Positions 52,674 through 61,563 of a DNA stretch of 64,000 nucleotides are shown here, in pieces. The notes beneath the pieces were generated by a model. The model had not been told where the DNA came from and made no database searches. It saw nothing but the letters and a program-made list of their open reading frames with translations. Numbering within the stretch: position 1 is the first letter of the stretch; each line of letters begins with the position of its first letter. The stretch is from Oscillospiraceae bacterium. GTDB taxonomy: Bacteria > Bacillota > Clostridia > Oscillospirales > CAG-272. The stretch spans positions 175,614 to 239,613 of the forward strand of contig SVTL01000001.1 in the NCBI GenBank assembly GCA_015063795.1, read 5' to 3'. Made by a program: the position numbers and the translations under genes.

Positions 52674-52693
52674 GGGTGTTTTTGAAAAAGACG

Positions 52694-53746
52694 TTATTTG
52701 AAGATGCTGATCAAAAGCCGTTTGGTGAACGCTTCCTTTTTGGAGAAGTCCATCGCGGAGATGTAGATCTGCTCCAGATCAAAATGAAGCTTGGCGATCT
52801 GTTCAAAGCGTTCCTTGGCTTCTGCGATCAGCGAATCGCTTTCCTTGGCGCAGAAGCGGATCTTCGCCCGGTCTAAGCGCAAGAGAGTCTTGTCAAGAAA
52901 ACGGTCGGTGTTGATGAGGCCGATCTCCTCCTTTTCCGGCAGATCAAAGGAAGAGGGAAGCAGGGAAAAGGAAATGCCGGCCTGCGGCAGAAAAACGGCA
53001 TTGAGGCGGTCGGTGCAGACAGGCGAATGGCTGACGATGATCGGTTGCTCATTCTGACGGCAGACGCTGACGATCTGCTTCAGATACAGCGAGCCGATGC
53101 CGGAAGGATCGGTCAGCACATACGCTTTTTGCGAGGAGCGGAGCAGGGTGTCGAAATAAACCGCGCCCTTCATCCCGAGCCCCTCCACCATACGGGGCGT
53201 GATGCGGAAGCCGTCTCCTTTCTTGAAGCGCTTCAGCAGACGGACAATGCTGGCTTCCATCTTTTCGGAGAGGACAGCGCGGGAGACAAGCGAAAGCCGC
53301 TGGTTTTCCAGTGTTTCGGCGGCGGCAAGATAGGCGTAAAGCTCGCGGTAAAGAGCGCTTTTGCGGTCGGTGAGCGAACGGATGGCATCACTCTCTTTTT
53401 TCAGTTTATCGCTTTTCCAGAACGAGCCCACATTGACGATCTCCTCCCGTGAGCCGGGGTAGACGGGATCGCAGACATGAGGGGCTGTTCCGTCCAGCAC
53501 ACCGATGTTCAATTCTTTTATGATGATGCCGTCCAGTGAATCCGGATCGGCAGAGCAGTAAAAATACTCCACGGTATAGTTCTTGTTGACCGCTTCGGCG
53601 GCGATGTCGCGCATCAGCTTGCTTTTTCCCGTGCCGGGACCGCCCTTGATGATGTAAACGCGGCCGAGATCGGCAAAAATGCCGTCGAAAAAGGAAACAA
53701 ACCCCTTTCCGCCGTTGAGTGCGGCAAAATACATATATTCTTGCAT
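52694..53746 (-). CDS. P-loop ATPase of the PRK06851 type
   Basis: A 350-residue NTPase. Walker A is GGPGTGKS at 35-42, followed by EYFYCSADPDSLDGI and the region DGTAPHVCDPVYPG typical of this family of clostridial and bacillar ATPases of unknown role. Relatives have two P-loop halves; here the second (VLTDPSGIGSLYLKQI) lacks the Lys, so only the first site is likely to bind ATP. GGAGG lies about 12 nt before the ATG. The SLH gene lies 103 nt downstream on the same strand. Confidence 0.75.
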   Translation of the reverse strand: MQEYMYFAALNGGKGFVSFFDGIFADLGRVYIIKGGPGTGKSKLMRDIAAEAVNKNYTVEYFYCSADPDSLDGIIIKELNIGVLDGTAPHVCDPVYPGSREEIVNVGSFWKSDKLKKESDAIRSLTDRKSALYRELYAYLAAAETLENQRLSLVSRAVLSEKMEASIVRLLKRFKKGDGFRITPRMVEGLGMKGAVYFDTLLRSSQKAYVLTDPSGIGSLYLKQIVSVCRQNEQPIIVSHSPVCTDRLNAVFLPQAGISFSLLPSSFDLPEKEEIGLINTDRFLDKTLLRLDRAKIRFCAKESDSLIAEAKERFEQIAKLHFDLEQIYISAMDFSKKEAFTKRLLISIFK

Positions 53747-53817
53747 GTGTTGGCATTACCTCCGTAAAAAGTTTCAGTGTCTTTTACAGTATATGCTGCC
53801 GCATCTTTTTGGGAAGA

Positions 53818-53847
53818 TAAAAACGCCCCCGAAACGGAGGCGTTTGT
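53818..53847 (-). terminator. Intrinsic terminator of the potABCD operon
   Basis: On the minus strand AAACGCC and GGCGTTTTTA form a hairpin with a T-rich tail, 16 nt after potD. Confidence 0.75.
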
Positions 53848-53862
53848 TTGTGCTGTATGAAA

Positions 53863-54981
53863 TCAGTTGAATTCGCGCAGGAACTCTTCCCACAGCTTTT
53901 CGTAGTAGGAGCGGATCTCGGGATCGATGTCGTGGAAATACTGCGTGTTCTTCTTCGCTTCCTCAGAGGGATAGATGATCTCATTGCCGTAGAGCGAATA
54001 CTCAGGGTTGTTCACAACCGCGGTGTTGGGCGAGGCATAGTAGATGTATTCGGAGTTCTGCAGGGCCACCTCAGGCTCCAGCATGAAGTTGATGTACATC
54101 AGCGCGGCCTCATAGTTCTGCGCATTGGCGGGAATGCACATGGAATCGATGAAGATGTTGGTGCCCTCCTTGGGGTAAACGAAGGCCAGATCGGGATTGA
54201 TGTCGGCCATGGTCAGATAGTCGCCTGCATAATAGGGCGCGATGGCGGCATTGGCCGACTGCATCTTGTTGAACACATCGTCCATCACCAGTCCCTGAAG
54301 CACGGGGATCTGTTCCTTCAGCTTGGCGGCGGCGGCATCCCAGTCAGCCTTGTTGGTGGAGTTGATGTCCTGACCGAGCAGGAACTGGGCAATGGCAAAG
54401 GCATCGCGGGGGTTGTTGAAGGTGAGGACATTGTCCTTGTATGCCTCATCCCACATGATGCTCCAGCTGTCGGGCGTACCCTCCACCATCGTGGTGTTGT
54501 AGATCAGACCGACCATGCCCACCGTGTAGGGGACGGAGTATTCGTTGTTGGGATCGAAGAACACGTTTTTATACTGCTCGTCGATGTACTTGTAATTGTC
54601 GATCTTGGAAAGATCGATCTTCTGGATCATGTTCTCGTTGATCAATCTTTCGATCATATAATCGGAGGGAATGACGATGTCATAAGAAACAGCACCGCTC
54701 TTGAGCTTGGCATACATAGCCTCGTTGCTGTCGTAATTGATGTAATTGACCTTGATGCCGGTCACCTCTTCAAACGCTTTGTTGATGTCGAGAGAGCCTT
54801 CGCTTCCGTCGGAGATGTTCTGTCCCCAGTTGAAGACGTTGATGGTGGTGCCTTCCAGATCACGGGTGAAGGTGCCGGTCAGCTCGCCGAGCTGATACTC
54901 TTCCACGCCGCAGGAGGCGGAGAACAGGGCAACGGAAATCACGAGGGCGCAGAGGGTGAGAAGAGTGAACGCTTTTTTCAA
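53863..54981 (-). CDS. potD: Spermidine/putrescine ABC transporter substrate-binding protein
   Basis: PotD binds polyamines outside the cell and hands them to PotBC. The 372-residue lipoprotein has a signal peptide with lipobox FSASC, then NVFNWGQNISDG, NYDSNEAMYAKL and YDIVIPSDYMIERL, all typical of PotD. The start is directly downstream of potC (1 nt between them). Last gene of the operon. Confidence 0.94.
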   Translation of the reverse strand: MKKAFTLLTLCALVISVALFSASCGVEEYQLGELTGTFTRDLEGTTINVFNWGQNISDGSEGSLDINKAFEEVTGIKVNYINYDSNEAMYAKLKSGAVSYDIVIPSDYMIERLINENMIQKIDLSKIDNYKYIDEQYKNVFFDPNNEYSVPYTVGMVGLIYNTTMVEGTPDSWSIMWDEAYKDNVLTFNNPRDAFAIAQFLLGQDINSTNKADWDAAAAKLKEQIPVLQGLVMDDVFNKMQSANAAIAPYYAGDYLTMADINPDLAFVYPKEGTNIFIDSMCIPANAQNYEAALMYINFMLEPEVALQNSEYIYYASPNTAVVNNPEYSLYGNEIIYPSEEAKKNTQYFHDIDPEIRSYYEKLWEEFLREFN

Positions 54982-54982
54982 T

Positions 54983-55813
54983 TCATTTGTCTCCTTTTTG
55001 TTCTTTGGAATTTTTGATTTGTTCTTTGGAATTTTTGATGCTGCCGAAATTTATGATCAGAAGCAGGATAAGCACCGCCGCGAAGATGACGCTGGAAAGC
55101 GCATACATGTCGGGCTTGACCGTCTTCTTGGTCATCGTGAAGATCTTGAGAGGGAGCGTCTGAAAGTCGTTTCCCGTGGTGTAATAGCTGATGACGAAGT
55201 CATCGAGAGAAAGGGTAAAGGCCATCAGAAAGCCGGAGAGAATGCCGGGATAGACCGAGGGAAGGACCACATTGAAGAAGGCACGGATCGGCGTGCTGCC
55301 CAGATCCTGCGCGGCCTCCTGCAGAAAGGGATCGGTCTGCACCAGCTTGGGCATGACGTTGAGGAACACATAGGGGATGTTGAAGGTGGTGTGCGCGATC
55401 AGCAGCGTAAAGAAGCTGAGATAGTTGGCCAGCCCCATCAAACGTCCGATGAACACAAACAGCAGCATCAGCGAAACGCCGGTGACGATGTCGGGGTTCA
55501 TCATGGGAATGTCGTTGACCAAAAGGATGGACTGCCGGATCCACTTGCTGCGGAGCTGGTAGACTCCGATGGCGGCTACCGTGCCGATCAGCGTGGCAAG
55601 AACAGCCGAGCAAATCGCTAAAATCAGCGTGTTTCGCAGGGCATTGACCGTGTCGCTGCTGGAAAACAGCTCCATGTACCACTTGAGAGAGAATCCGGTG
55701 AACACCGACGTGCTTTTTGACTCGTTGAAGGAGAAAAAGACCATCACCAAAAGAGGGGCATAGAGCAGAAAGAACACCAGCGACATATAGATGCGTCCGA
55801 CGATCTTGCTCAT
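54983..55813 (-). CDS. potC: Spermidine/putrescine ABC transporter permease PotC
   Basis: A 276-residue inner-membrane permease with six predicted membrane segments. The start [21 protein letters not shown] is typical, and the EAA coupling loop is EAAQDLGSTPIRAFFNVVLPS. It pairs with PotB. Its start overlaps the potB stop by four bases; the tail contains a short near-repeat of KNSKEQ. Confidence 0.94.
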   Translation of the reverse strand: MSKIVGRIYMSLVFFLLYAPLLVMVFFSFNESKSTSVFTGFSLKWYMELFSSSDTVNALRNTLILAICSAVLATLIGTVAAIGVYQLRSKWIRQSILLVNDIPMMNPDIVTGVSLMLLFVFIGRLMGLANYLSFFTLLIAHTTFNIPYVFLNVMPKLVQTDPFLQEAAQDLGSTPIRAFFNVVLPSVYPGILSGFLMAFTLSLDDFVISYYTTGNDFQTLPLKIFTMTKKTVKPDMYALSSVIFAAVLILLLIINFGSIKNSKEQIKNSKEQKGDK

Positions 55814-56637
55814 ACGATCACCCCCGAATCCGAGGAAGTAAAGCGCCGCATGACGGCCATGCAGACCAAAATCAGGATCATCAGCACCAGCGAGAGCGAA
55901 GCGCCGAGGTTATAGTTGTAGGACATCTGCATCTGTCTTTCAATGACGTCGCCGATCAGCAGGATCTTGCCGCCGCCCAGCTTCTGGGAGATGTAGAAGG
56001 TGCTGACCGAGGGAACAAAGACCATGGTGATGCCCGAGATCACGCCCGGCATGCTCATGGGCAGAATGATGCGGAAGAGCTTGGACAGGCTGTTGGAGCC
56101 CAGATCCTCGGCCGCCTCCAGAATCGACGGATCGATCTTGGACAGCACCGTGTAGATCGGGATGACCATATAGGGCAGGTAGTTGTACACCATGCCGAAG
56201 ATAACCGCTCCCGGTGTGCCGATCATTTTCAGCGGCTCGATGCCGATCGTGCCGAGAAGGGAGTTGAGCAGACCGTTTCTCTCGAGAATGTTCATCCACG
56301 AGTAGGTACGGATCAGCAGGTTCATCCACATGGGGAGCATGATGAGCATCATCATCACCTTTTGCGTGGAAGCGCCGCTTCGGCTGACGAAGTAGGCAAA
56401 GGGATAGGAGATCAGCAAGGTGATCAGCGTGGCGATCAGCGAATACCAGATGGAGAGAAAGAAGGTGTCGGAATAGTTGGCCAATTCGGTGATGTTTGCC
56501 AGCGTAAACGCGCCGTTCTTGTCGGTGAACGCATAATAGGCCACGATCAGAAGCGGGACGACGATGAAGATCGCCGACCACAGCACATAAGGGGCATTGA
56601 GCAGAAAGGACCCCAGCGAAAAGCGTTTCTTACTCAT
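55810..56637 (-). CDS. potB: Spermidine/putrescine ABC transporter permease PotB
   Basis: A 275-residue permease with six membrane segments; the EAA loop reads [20 protein letters not shown]. It forms the channel with PotC. The ATG at 56637 follows GAGGATG inside the end of potA; an in-frame ATG at 56646 is an alternative. The gene overlaps potA by 8 nt. Confidence 0.93.
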   Translation of the reverse strand: MSKKRFSLGSFLLNAPYVLWSAIFIVVPLLIVAYYAFTDKNGAFTLANITELANYSDTFFLSIWYSLIATLITLLISYPFAYFVSRSGASTQKVMMMLIMLPMWMNLLIRTYSWMNILERNGLLNSLLGTIGIEPLKMIGTPGAVIFGMVYNYLPYMVIPIYTVLSKIDPSILEAAEDLGSNSLSKLFRIILPMSMPGVISGITMVFVPSVSTFYISQKLGGGKILLIGDVIERQMQMSYNYNLGASLSLVLMILILVCMAVMRRFTSSDSGVIV

Positions 56638-57757
56638 CGTCGTCATCCTCGCGGATCTCGTTGAGCGAATCGAATTCGTCGCTGTACGAGCTGTAGTCGC
56701 CGTACTGCCCCGAATATTTGGATTTTTTCATGATGTGGATGGCATCGGGATCGATCTTCAGACCGACCTTCTCGCCGGCCTTGTGCTCGTCGGTGCTCTG
56801 GATCATCCATTTGAAGCCGCCGATGTCCACGATAAATTCAAAGTGTACGCCGCGGAAGGTGACCGAGGCGATCTCACCGATCAGCTGTCCCTGCTCGACG
56901 GGAACGATGTCCACGTCCTCGGGGCGGATGACCACATCCACCTCCTCTTTTTTGCCGAAGCCGCTGTCAACGCAGACAAAGGACTTGCCCGCAAAGGCGA
57001 CCTTGTAGTCGTCGAGCATGGTGCCGTTGAGGATGTTGGACTCGCCGATGAAGTCGGCAACGAACGCGTTCTCGGGCTCGTTGTAGATGTCGATGGGGGT
57101 ACCGATCTGCTGGATCTTGCCTTCGTTGAGGACGACCACCGTGTCCGACATGGACAGGGCCTCCTCCTGATCGTGGGTGACAAAAACGAAGGTGATGCCA
57201 AGCTGCTTCTGGATGGTCTTCAGCTCGTTCTGCATATCCTTGCGGAGCTTCAGGTCAAGAGCGGCCAGAGGCTCGTCGAGCAGAAGGACCTTCGGGCGGT
57301 TGATGAGGGCGCGGGCGATGGCAACGCGCTGCTGCTGTCCGCCCGACAGTTTATGAATGGTGCGCTTTTCAAAGCCCGACAGGTTGACTAAGCGGAGCAT
57401 TTCCTTCACGCGCTCCTTGATCTCTGCCTCGGGCGTTTTGCGGACGCGCAGACCGTAGGCAATGTTTTCAAACACATTGTAATTGGGGAAGAGAGCGTAC
57501 CGCTGGAAGATGGTGTTGACCTGGCGCTTGTAGGGGGGGAGGTCGTTGATGACCTTGCCGTTAAAGAGCACCTGGCCGCTGATGGGCGTGATGAAGCCGG
57601 CGATGATGCGGAGCAGGGTAGTCTTTCCGCAGCCGGAGGGACCGAGAAGCGTCATGAATTCGTTGTCGTGAATGTCCAGATCGATGCCGTCGAGAATGAC
57701 GTCGTTCTCAAAGCCCATGCCGATGTTTTTCAGTTCGATGATTTTGTTTTGGTTCAT
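56630..57757 (-). CDS. potA: Spermidine/putrescine ABC transporter ATP-binding protein PotA
   Basis: PotA is the ATPase of the polyamine importer. The 375-residue protein has Walker [13 protein letters not shown]-loop [12 protein letters not shown], signature LSGGQQQR, Walker [12 protein letters not shown] and a C-terminal TOBE-like regulatory domain; it ends in an acidic run (REDDDDE). The start [12 protein letters not shown] at 57757 is canonical; the frame stays open 49 codons upstream, within the long leader, without family similarity. First gene of the potABCD operon. Confidence 0.95.
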   Translation of the reverse strand: MNQNKIIELKNIGMGFENDVILDGIDLDIHDNEFMTLLGPSGCGKTTLLRIIAGFITPISGQVLFNGKVINDLPPYKRQVNTIFQRYALFPNYNVFENIAYGLRVRKTPEAEIKERVKEMLRLVNLSGFEKRTIHKLSGGQQQRVAIARALINRPKVLLLDEPLAALDLKLRKDMQNELKTIQKQLGITFVFVTHDQEEALSMSDTVVVLNEGKIQQIGTPIDIYNEPENAFVADFIGESNILNGTMLDDYKVAFAGKSFVCVDSGFGKKEEVDVVIRPEDVDIVPVEQGQLIGEIASVTFRGVHFEFIVDIGGFKWMIQSTDEHKAGEKVGLKIDPDAIHIMKKSKYSGQYGDYSSYSDEFDSLNEIREDDDDE

Positions 57758-57980
57758 TTCCTTGTGTGCTAACTCCTTACGTTTTGGTTTTTCGCCCGAC
57801 GTTACGGGCGGGAAATGAGGCAGGCCGCCTTTGACGGGTTGTGTCCTGCAAGAAAAAAACACCCCCAAAATCGGAGAAGGCTCCGAACCAGAAGTGGAAA
57901 ACAAATCTGCGAGGATCGGCGCAAAAAAACACCGAAAAACACAAACCGTACGGCGCGCAATGTTTCCCCTTGCGGCCTAC
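57758..57980 (-). other. Long 5' leader of potABCD
   Basis: About 220 nt lie between the predicted start point near 57980 and the potA ATG. The leader includes a CGCCCG-TAACGT-CGGGCG hairpin close to the gene and T-rich stretches. It could hold regulation by polyamines or be plain UTR. No known riboswitch was recognised. Confidence 0.45.
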
Positions 57981-57986
57981 AATGAC

Positions 57987-58015
57987 ATCATAACAGAAAA
58001 CGCCCCAAAATGCAA
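57987..58015 (-). promoter_or_regulatory. Probable promoter of potABCD
   Basis: On the minus strand TTGCAT (58015-58010) and TATGAT (57992-57987), 17-nt spacer. Confidence 0.65.
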
Positions 58016-58046
58016 TACCCTGAAAAAATATTTTTGATATTTTTTG

Positions 58047-58075
58047 TTGAAAGAAGGGAGGGGTTGTGGTATAAT
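58047..58075 (+). promoter_or_regulatory. Sigma-A promoter upstream of the gene at 58289
   Basis: TTGAAA at 58047-58052 and TATAAT at 58070-58075, 17-nt spacer. The resulting transcript would begin with the palindrome cluster at 58095. Confidence 0.7.
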
Positions 58076-58094
58076 GGAAATCGAGAAGAAGCGG

Positions 58095-58180
58095 AAAGCT
58101 AAATTCGCCTTCGGCGAGCGAAATGTGCCTTTGGCACGCTAAATTGCTTCGCAGCGAAATTGACCTGCGGTCAGCGATGA
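58095..58180 (+). repeat. Cluster of short palindromes in the leader of the gene at 58289
   Basis: CGCC-TTC-GGCG, GTGCC-TTT-GGCAC, a GCTTCGC-type hairpin and TGACC-TGC-GGTCA follow each other with AAAT-like linkers. The design matches the palindrome arrays after tRNA-Gly. Confidence 0.7.
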
Positions 58181-58288
58181 GGCACGGGATACATCAATGA
58201 ATTCCAATACAAACCGATTTTGAATACTTGCGGTCGGTATCCGCAGAATGTTGATTTCATCGATCAATACAGTTAAAGAGAAAGGAAA

Positions 58289-58648
58289 ATGAAGATGTCC
58301 TATCTGTATGAAAATGATTGCAATATCTTCGACGTATCGAAGGTGGAAGACGGAAACCTGCTGGTGAAAGTGTGCGTCAAAAATTTTTCGGGACAATATG
58401 TCTATTGCATCGGAGAATGCAATTTGAAAGGCTACATTCAGTCCTTGCAGGAATTTGACAAAGCGGAAAGCGGAACGTATCAATTCTATGATATGGACTC
58501 GGATTCCTATATTGATTTTGAAAAAACAGAGTACGGACATATGAAAATCAGCGGACAGCTTGGCTGTACATTCGGGAACAATTATCTTATGTTTGAAATG
58601 GAAGCAGATCAAACGGTGATAACCGCATTGATTGAACGACTAAAATAA
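58289..58648 (+). CDS. Small protein of unknown function (WapI-like immunity pattern possible)
   Basis: A 119-residue acidic protein with alternating beta-strand patterns: LLVKVCVKNFSGQYVY, YIDFEKTEYGHMKISGQL, NNYLMFEMEADQTVI. The GH-x-x-I-x-G-x-L ... F-E-x-x-x-DQT layout recalls WapI-type immunity proteins, but this is pattern memory only. Codons are more AT-rich than in ahcY next door, hinting at transfer. AAAGGAAA precedes the ATG; ahcY starts 21 nt after the stop. Confidence 0.55.
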   Translation: MKMSYLYENDCNIFDVSKVEDGNLLVKVCVKNFSGQYVYCIGECNLKGYIQSLQEFDKAESGTYQFYDMDSDSYIDFEKTEYGHMKISGQLGCTFGNNYLMFEMEADQTVITALIERLK

Positions 58649-58669
58649 AGTTTACGAAAGGAACCAACC

Positions 58670-59911
58670 ATGTACGAGATCAAAGACATCAACCTTGCCA
58701 AGTCGGGATGCGACAAGATCGACTGGGTGAAGAGCTATATGCCCATTCTGAACAGCATTTATAAGGAGTTTGAAGTGACCAAGCCCTTTGCGGGTAAGAA
58801 GATCGCCATGTCCATCCACCTCGAGGCCAAAACGGCGTATCTGGGCATGGTGCTCCGCGCGGGCGGTGCCAATGTGTATATGACCGGCTGCAACCCTCTG
58901 TCCACGCAGGACGATGTGGCCGCGGCCATGGCCTCCAAGGGCTTTTCGGTCTTTGCCTGCCACGGCGAGAGCGAGGCTGAATACACCGAGCATTTGAAGA
59001 AAACGCTGTCCTGCTGTCCCGATCTGATCATCGACGACGGCGGTGACCTGATCAACCTGTTAGAGGGCGAATGCAAAGAATACGGCAAAAATCTCATCGG
59101 CGGCTGTGAGGAGACCACAACGGGCATCCACCGTCTCTTTGCCCGTATGAAGGCGGGGCTTTTGCATTATACTATGATCGACATCAACGATGCCGACTGC
59201 AAGCACCTCTTCGACAACCGCTACGGCACGGGACAGTCTACCTTAGACGGCATCATGAATTCCACCAACCTCATCATCGCGGGCAAGACCGTGGTGGTGG
59301 CCGGCTACGGCTGGTGCGGCAAGGGCATCGCCATGCGCGCCAAGGGCATGGGGGCGAAGGTCATTGTCACCGAGATCGACGCGGTCAAGGCCATCGAGGC
59401 CTGGATGGACGGCTTCACTGTCCTGCCCATGGACGAGGCAGCACCTTTGGGCGATTTGTTCATCACCGTCACGGGCTGCTGCTCGGTCATCCGCCGCGAG
59501 CATTTTGAAATGATGAAGGACGGCGTTCTGCTGGCCAATTCTGGTCACTTTGACGTGGAGATCGACAAGGAGGCGCTGGCGACCATGGCCGACAAGATCG
59601 AACAGCGCAAGCCCAACATCACCGGCTACTATCTGCCTGACGGACGCATCCTCAACCTGTTAGCCGAGGGACGTCTGGTCAATCTGGCGGCCGGCAACGG
59701 ACACCCCGCCGAGATCATGGACATGAGCTTCGGTCTGCAGGCTAAGTGCCTGGAATATCTGGCCAAGACCGCGGGCAAGCTGGAGAAAAAGGTGTATATG
59801 GTCCCCCGCGAGATCGACGAAGAGGTGGCTGCCATCAAGTTGGCTTCTCTCGGTTGCGGACTTGACCGCCTTTCCGACGAGCAGAAGGCTTACCTCGACC
59901 GCGTGGACTGA
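58670..59911 (+). CDS. ahcY: Adenosylhomocysteinase
   Basis: AhcY splits S-adenosylhomocysteine to adenosine and homocysteine, relieving product inhibition of methyltransferases. The 413-residue protein has CNPLSTQDDVAAAM, the NAD-binding VVVAGYGWCGKGIAMRAKG, the HFDVEID region and NLAAGNGHPAEIMD. AAAGGA precedes the ATG. The stop shares one base with the start of the QueG-like gene (TGATG), so they are coupled. Confidence 0.96.
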   Translation: MYEIKDINLAKSGCDKIDWVKSYMPILNSIYKEFEVTKPFAGKKIAMSIHLEAKTAYLGMVLRAGGANVYMTGCNPLSTQDDVAAAMASKGFSVFACHGESEAEYTEHLKKTLSCCPDLIIDDGGDLINLLEGECKEYGKNLIGGCEETTTGIHRLFARMKAGLLHYTMIDINDADCKHLFDNRYGTGQSTLDGIMNSTNLIIAGKTVVVAGYGWCGKGIAMRAKGMGAKVIVTEIDAVKAIEAWMDGFTVLPMDEAAPLGDLFITVTGCCSVIRREHFEMMKDGVLLANSGHFDVEIDKEALATMADKIEQRKPNITGYYLPDGRILNLLAEGRLVNLAAGNGHPAEIMDMSFGLQAKCLEYLAKTAGKLEKKVYMVPREIDEEVAAIKLASLGCGLDRLSDEQKAYLDRVD

Positions 59912-60678
59912 TGGGCGCCGTTGACCGCTATTTGCAAGAGCAGCACATCGACCGCTATGCGTTTCTGCCTTTTTCCGCCTGCCGCATTCTTCAGCCGCAT
60001 AAGCTGAGAAACTGCGGCGAGGTCAAGACTGTCCTTTTGCTGCTCACCCCCTATTACGACGGCGATGCCGCTGACCGCAATCTGTCGCTGTATGCGGTTC
60101 CGAGGGATTACCATCTCTTCTTCCGCGAACTGTTTGCCGGGCTTCGGGAGGCGTTTGCTCTCGATCATCCGGGTGCTTCCTTCCATGCCTTTGCCGATTC
60201 CTCCCCCATCGATGAGGTGGATGCCGCCGCCAAAGCGGGACTGGGACTTTTTGGGGACAACCGTATGCTGATCGAGGAAAGATACGGGCCGTTCGTTTTC
60301 ATCGGCGAGGTACTGACCGATGCGGACATCCCCTGCGAGAGCGGCGAGGTGCGCGAATGTGAGCATTGCGGACGCTGTGCCTGCTCGCATGAAGTCTGTC
60401 TGTCGTCGCTGACGCAGAAAAAGGGAGAGCTGAGCGGGGAGGAGAAGGCAGCGTTGCGGAATCATCCTCTCGTGTGGGGGTGCGATGACTGTCTGCTTGC
60501 CTGTCCTCACGCAAAAAACGTTGAAAAAACGCCCATCCCCTTTTTCAAGACGGACAAGCAGTACCGCCTCACGCATGAGATGCTGGAAAACATGGATGAG
60601 GAAGCCTTTTCCTCCCGTGCCTATTCCTGGCGCAAGCGTGAGACCGTCCTCCGAAATCTGTCGCTTCACGGAGAATAA
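59911..60678 (+). CDS. QueG-like iron-sulfur protein (epoxyqueuosine reductase homologue)
   Basis: A 255-residue protein with the QueG N-terminal region (FADSSPIDEVDAAAKAGLGLFG) and a C-terminal double 4Fe-4S motif (CEHCGRCACSHEVC and CDDCLLACPHAK). QueG uses cobalamin and Fe-S clusters to reduce epoxyqueuosine to queuosine in tRNA. This member is shorter than typical QueG (no HEAT tail) and part of the first cluster spacing differs, so the exact reaction is uncertain. Coupling to ahcY suggests a link to methyl or nucleoside metabolism. Confidence 0.78.
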   Translation: MGAVDRYLQEQHIDRYAFLPFSACRILQPHKLRNCGEVKTVLLLLTPYYDGDAADRNLSLYAVPRDYHLFFRELFAGLREAFALDHPGASFHAFADSSPIDEVDAAAKAGLGLFGDNRMLIEERYGPFVFIGEVLTDADIPCESGEVRECEHCGRCACSHEVCLSSLTQKKGELSGEEKAALRNHPLVWGCDDCLLACPHAKNVEKTPIPFFKTDKQYRLTHEMLENMDEEAFSSRAYSWRKRETVLRNLSLHGE

Positions 60679-60690
60679 AATAACAAGCCC

Positions 60691-61275
60691 ATGAATCCCA
60701 ACCCCGATCATTCCGACACCCTGCTGCACTATACCATCCGACGCCTGAAGAATACGAGCCTTTTTGAAGTGGTTTCAAAAGCGGTCAAGTATATCAGGCG
60801 TTCTTTTTTGGTATCCCGCATTCTGCGGTATACGGCGGCGGTCGTCCTGTTCGTTGAGACCAGTGCGATCCTGCTGGCGGTGCTGACCGCTTTTTTGATA
60901 ACGGTCCCGGCCATTGCCGTCGTTTTGCTGGCGCAGTTTCTCTATGCGAGAGAAAAATCCAAAGCCTTCGCTTTTGCCCGTATGAAAAAAGAAGCCCCCC
61001 TTGTTTTGCATCTGACCGACGGGGAAGCGGAGAATGCCGATCGTTTTGAAGACGGAGAACAAAAGAAACATACAAATTGTCTTACCAACGGAGAACGGGC
61101 GGAGCCTTTTTTGCTTCTCAATCCCTCTCTGCTTTGTCTTTTTCAGCCTCCCAAAAAGAGAGAAGGGCACACCGAAGTCAGCGCCGTGTTCCTTTTTGTG
61201 ATCAAAAGAAACAGATATCCGTATCAAATTCTCAAGAAGGAAACAAATAGTGATAATAATAACAACAAAACATGA
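60691..61275 (+). CDS. Membrane protein of unknown function
   Basis: A 194-residue protein with a basic N-terminal helix, two adjacent membrane segments (about residues 47-66 and 68-88, VVLFVETSAILLAVL and FLITVPAIAVVLLAQFL) and a polar tail ending in NSDNNNNKT. No family was recognised. The N-terminal part up to about residue 110 looks conserved-like; the tail is low in complexity and may be read-through of a shifted end. It lies 12 nt after the QueG-like gene. Confidence 0.5.
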   Translation: MNPNPDHSDTLLHYTIRRLKNTSLFEVVSKAVKYIRRSFLVSRILRYTAAVVLFVETSAILLAVLTAFLITVPAIAVVLLAQFLYAREKSKAFAFARMKKEAPLVLHLTDGEAENADRFEDGEQKKHTNCLTNGERAEPFLLLNPSLLCLFQPPKKREGHTEVSAVFLFVIKRNRYPYQILKKETNSDNNNNKT

Positions 61276-61321
61276 TATTAGTAAAATTATAAAATATTTT
61301 TCATAAATTTCGAAAAAACAC

Positions 61322-61350
61322 TTGACAAAATGCAGAAAGTGTGGTATTCT
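61322..61350 (+). promoter_or_regulatory. Sigma-A promoter of the RNA candidate at 61357
   Basis: TTGACA at 61322-61327 and TATTCT at 61345-61350, 17-nt spacer. Confidence 0.75.
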
Positions 61351-61356
61351 ATAGAC

Positions 61357-61563
61357 ACAGAAAGGGAGGGCAACGGCATAAGTCCCTGACCCTGAAGAAA
61401 GGATTGAGTCCCATGGCAATAGCGTCAGAACCCCAAGCGGCTGTAGCGTCGTCTATGGCCATGATCACCAACCCTTGAGTTTGGAATGCTGAAGGAGGAA
61501 ATGCCCTTATGAAACTGATCTTTATTTCCTTCCGATCCTTTCGATAAATCGGAAGTCCGTTTT
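61357..61563 (+). ncRNA. Structured RNA candidate with terminal 12-codon ORF (class not recognised)
   Basis: A multibranch fold closed by GGGCA/TGCCC (61368-61372 with 61502-61506) and CGGCAT/ATGCTG (61374-61379 with 61486-61491). Inside are an 11-bp hairpin with one mismatch (61412-61422 with 61453-61463) and a small CCAAC/GTTTGG hairpin. A perfect AAGGAGG (61492-61498) sits between the two closing stems, ten bases before an ATG that opens a 12-codon ORF (61509-61547, MKLIFISFRSFR). That ORF overlaps a CTTCCGAT/ATCGGAAG hairpin with a short T run. It looks like a leader or switch without a normal downstream gene. From 61564 to 61845 no gene or clear signal is seen, apart from GC-rich pieces that may extend the RNA. 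Confidence 0.5.
61509..61547 (+). CDS. Possible 12-residue leader peptide
   Basis: ATG with AAGGAGG ten bases upstream encodes MKLIFISFRSFR and stops in the loop of a terminator-like hairpin. It has three Phe but no strong amino-acid run. Translation is inferred from the ribosome binding site only. Confidence 0.35.
   Translation: MKLIFISFRSFR

Noticed and set aside
57758-57904. A 49-codon N-terminal extension of potA
   Set aside because: It has no family similarity and the canonical PotA start follows it; it lies in the leader.
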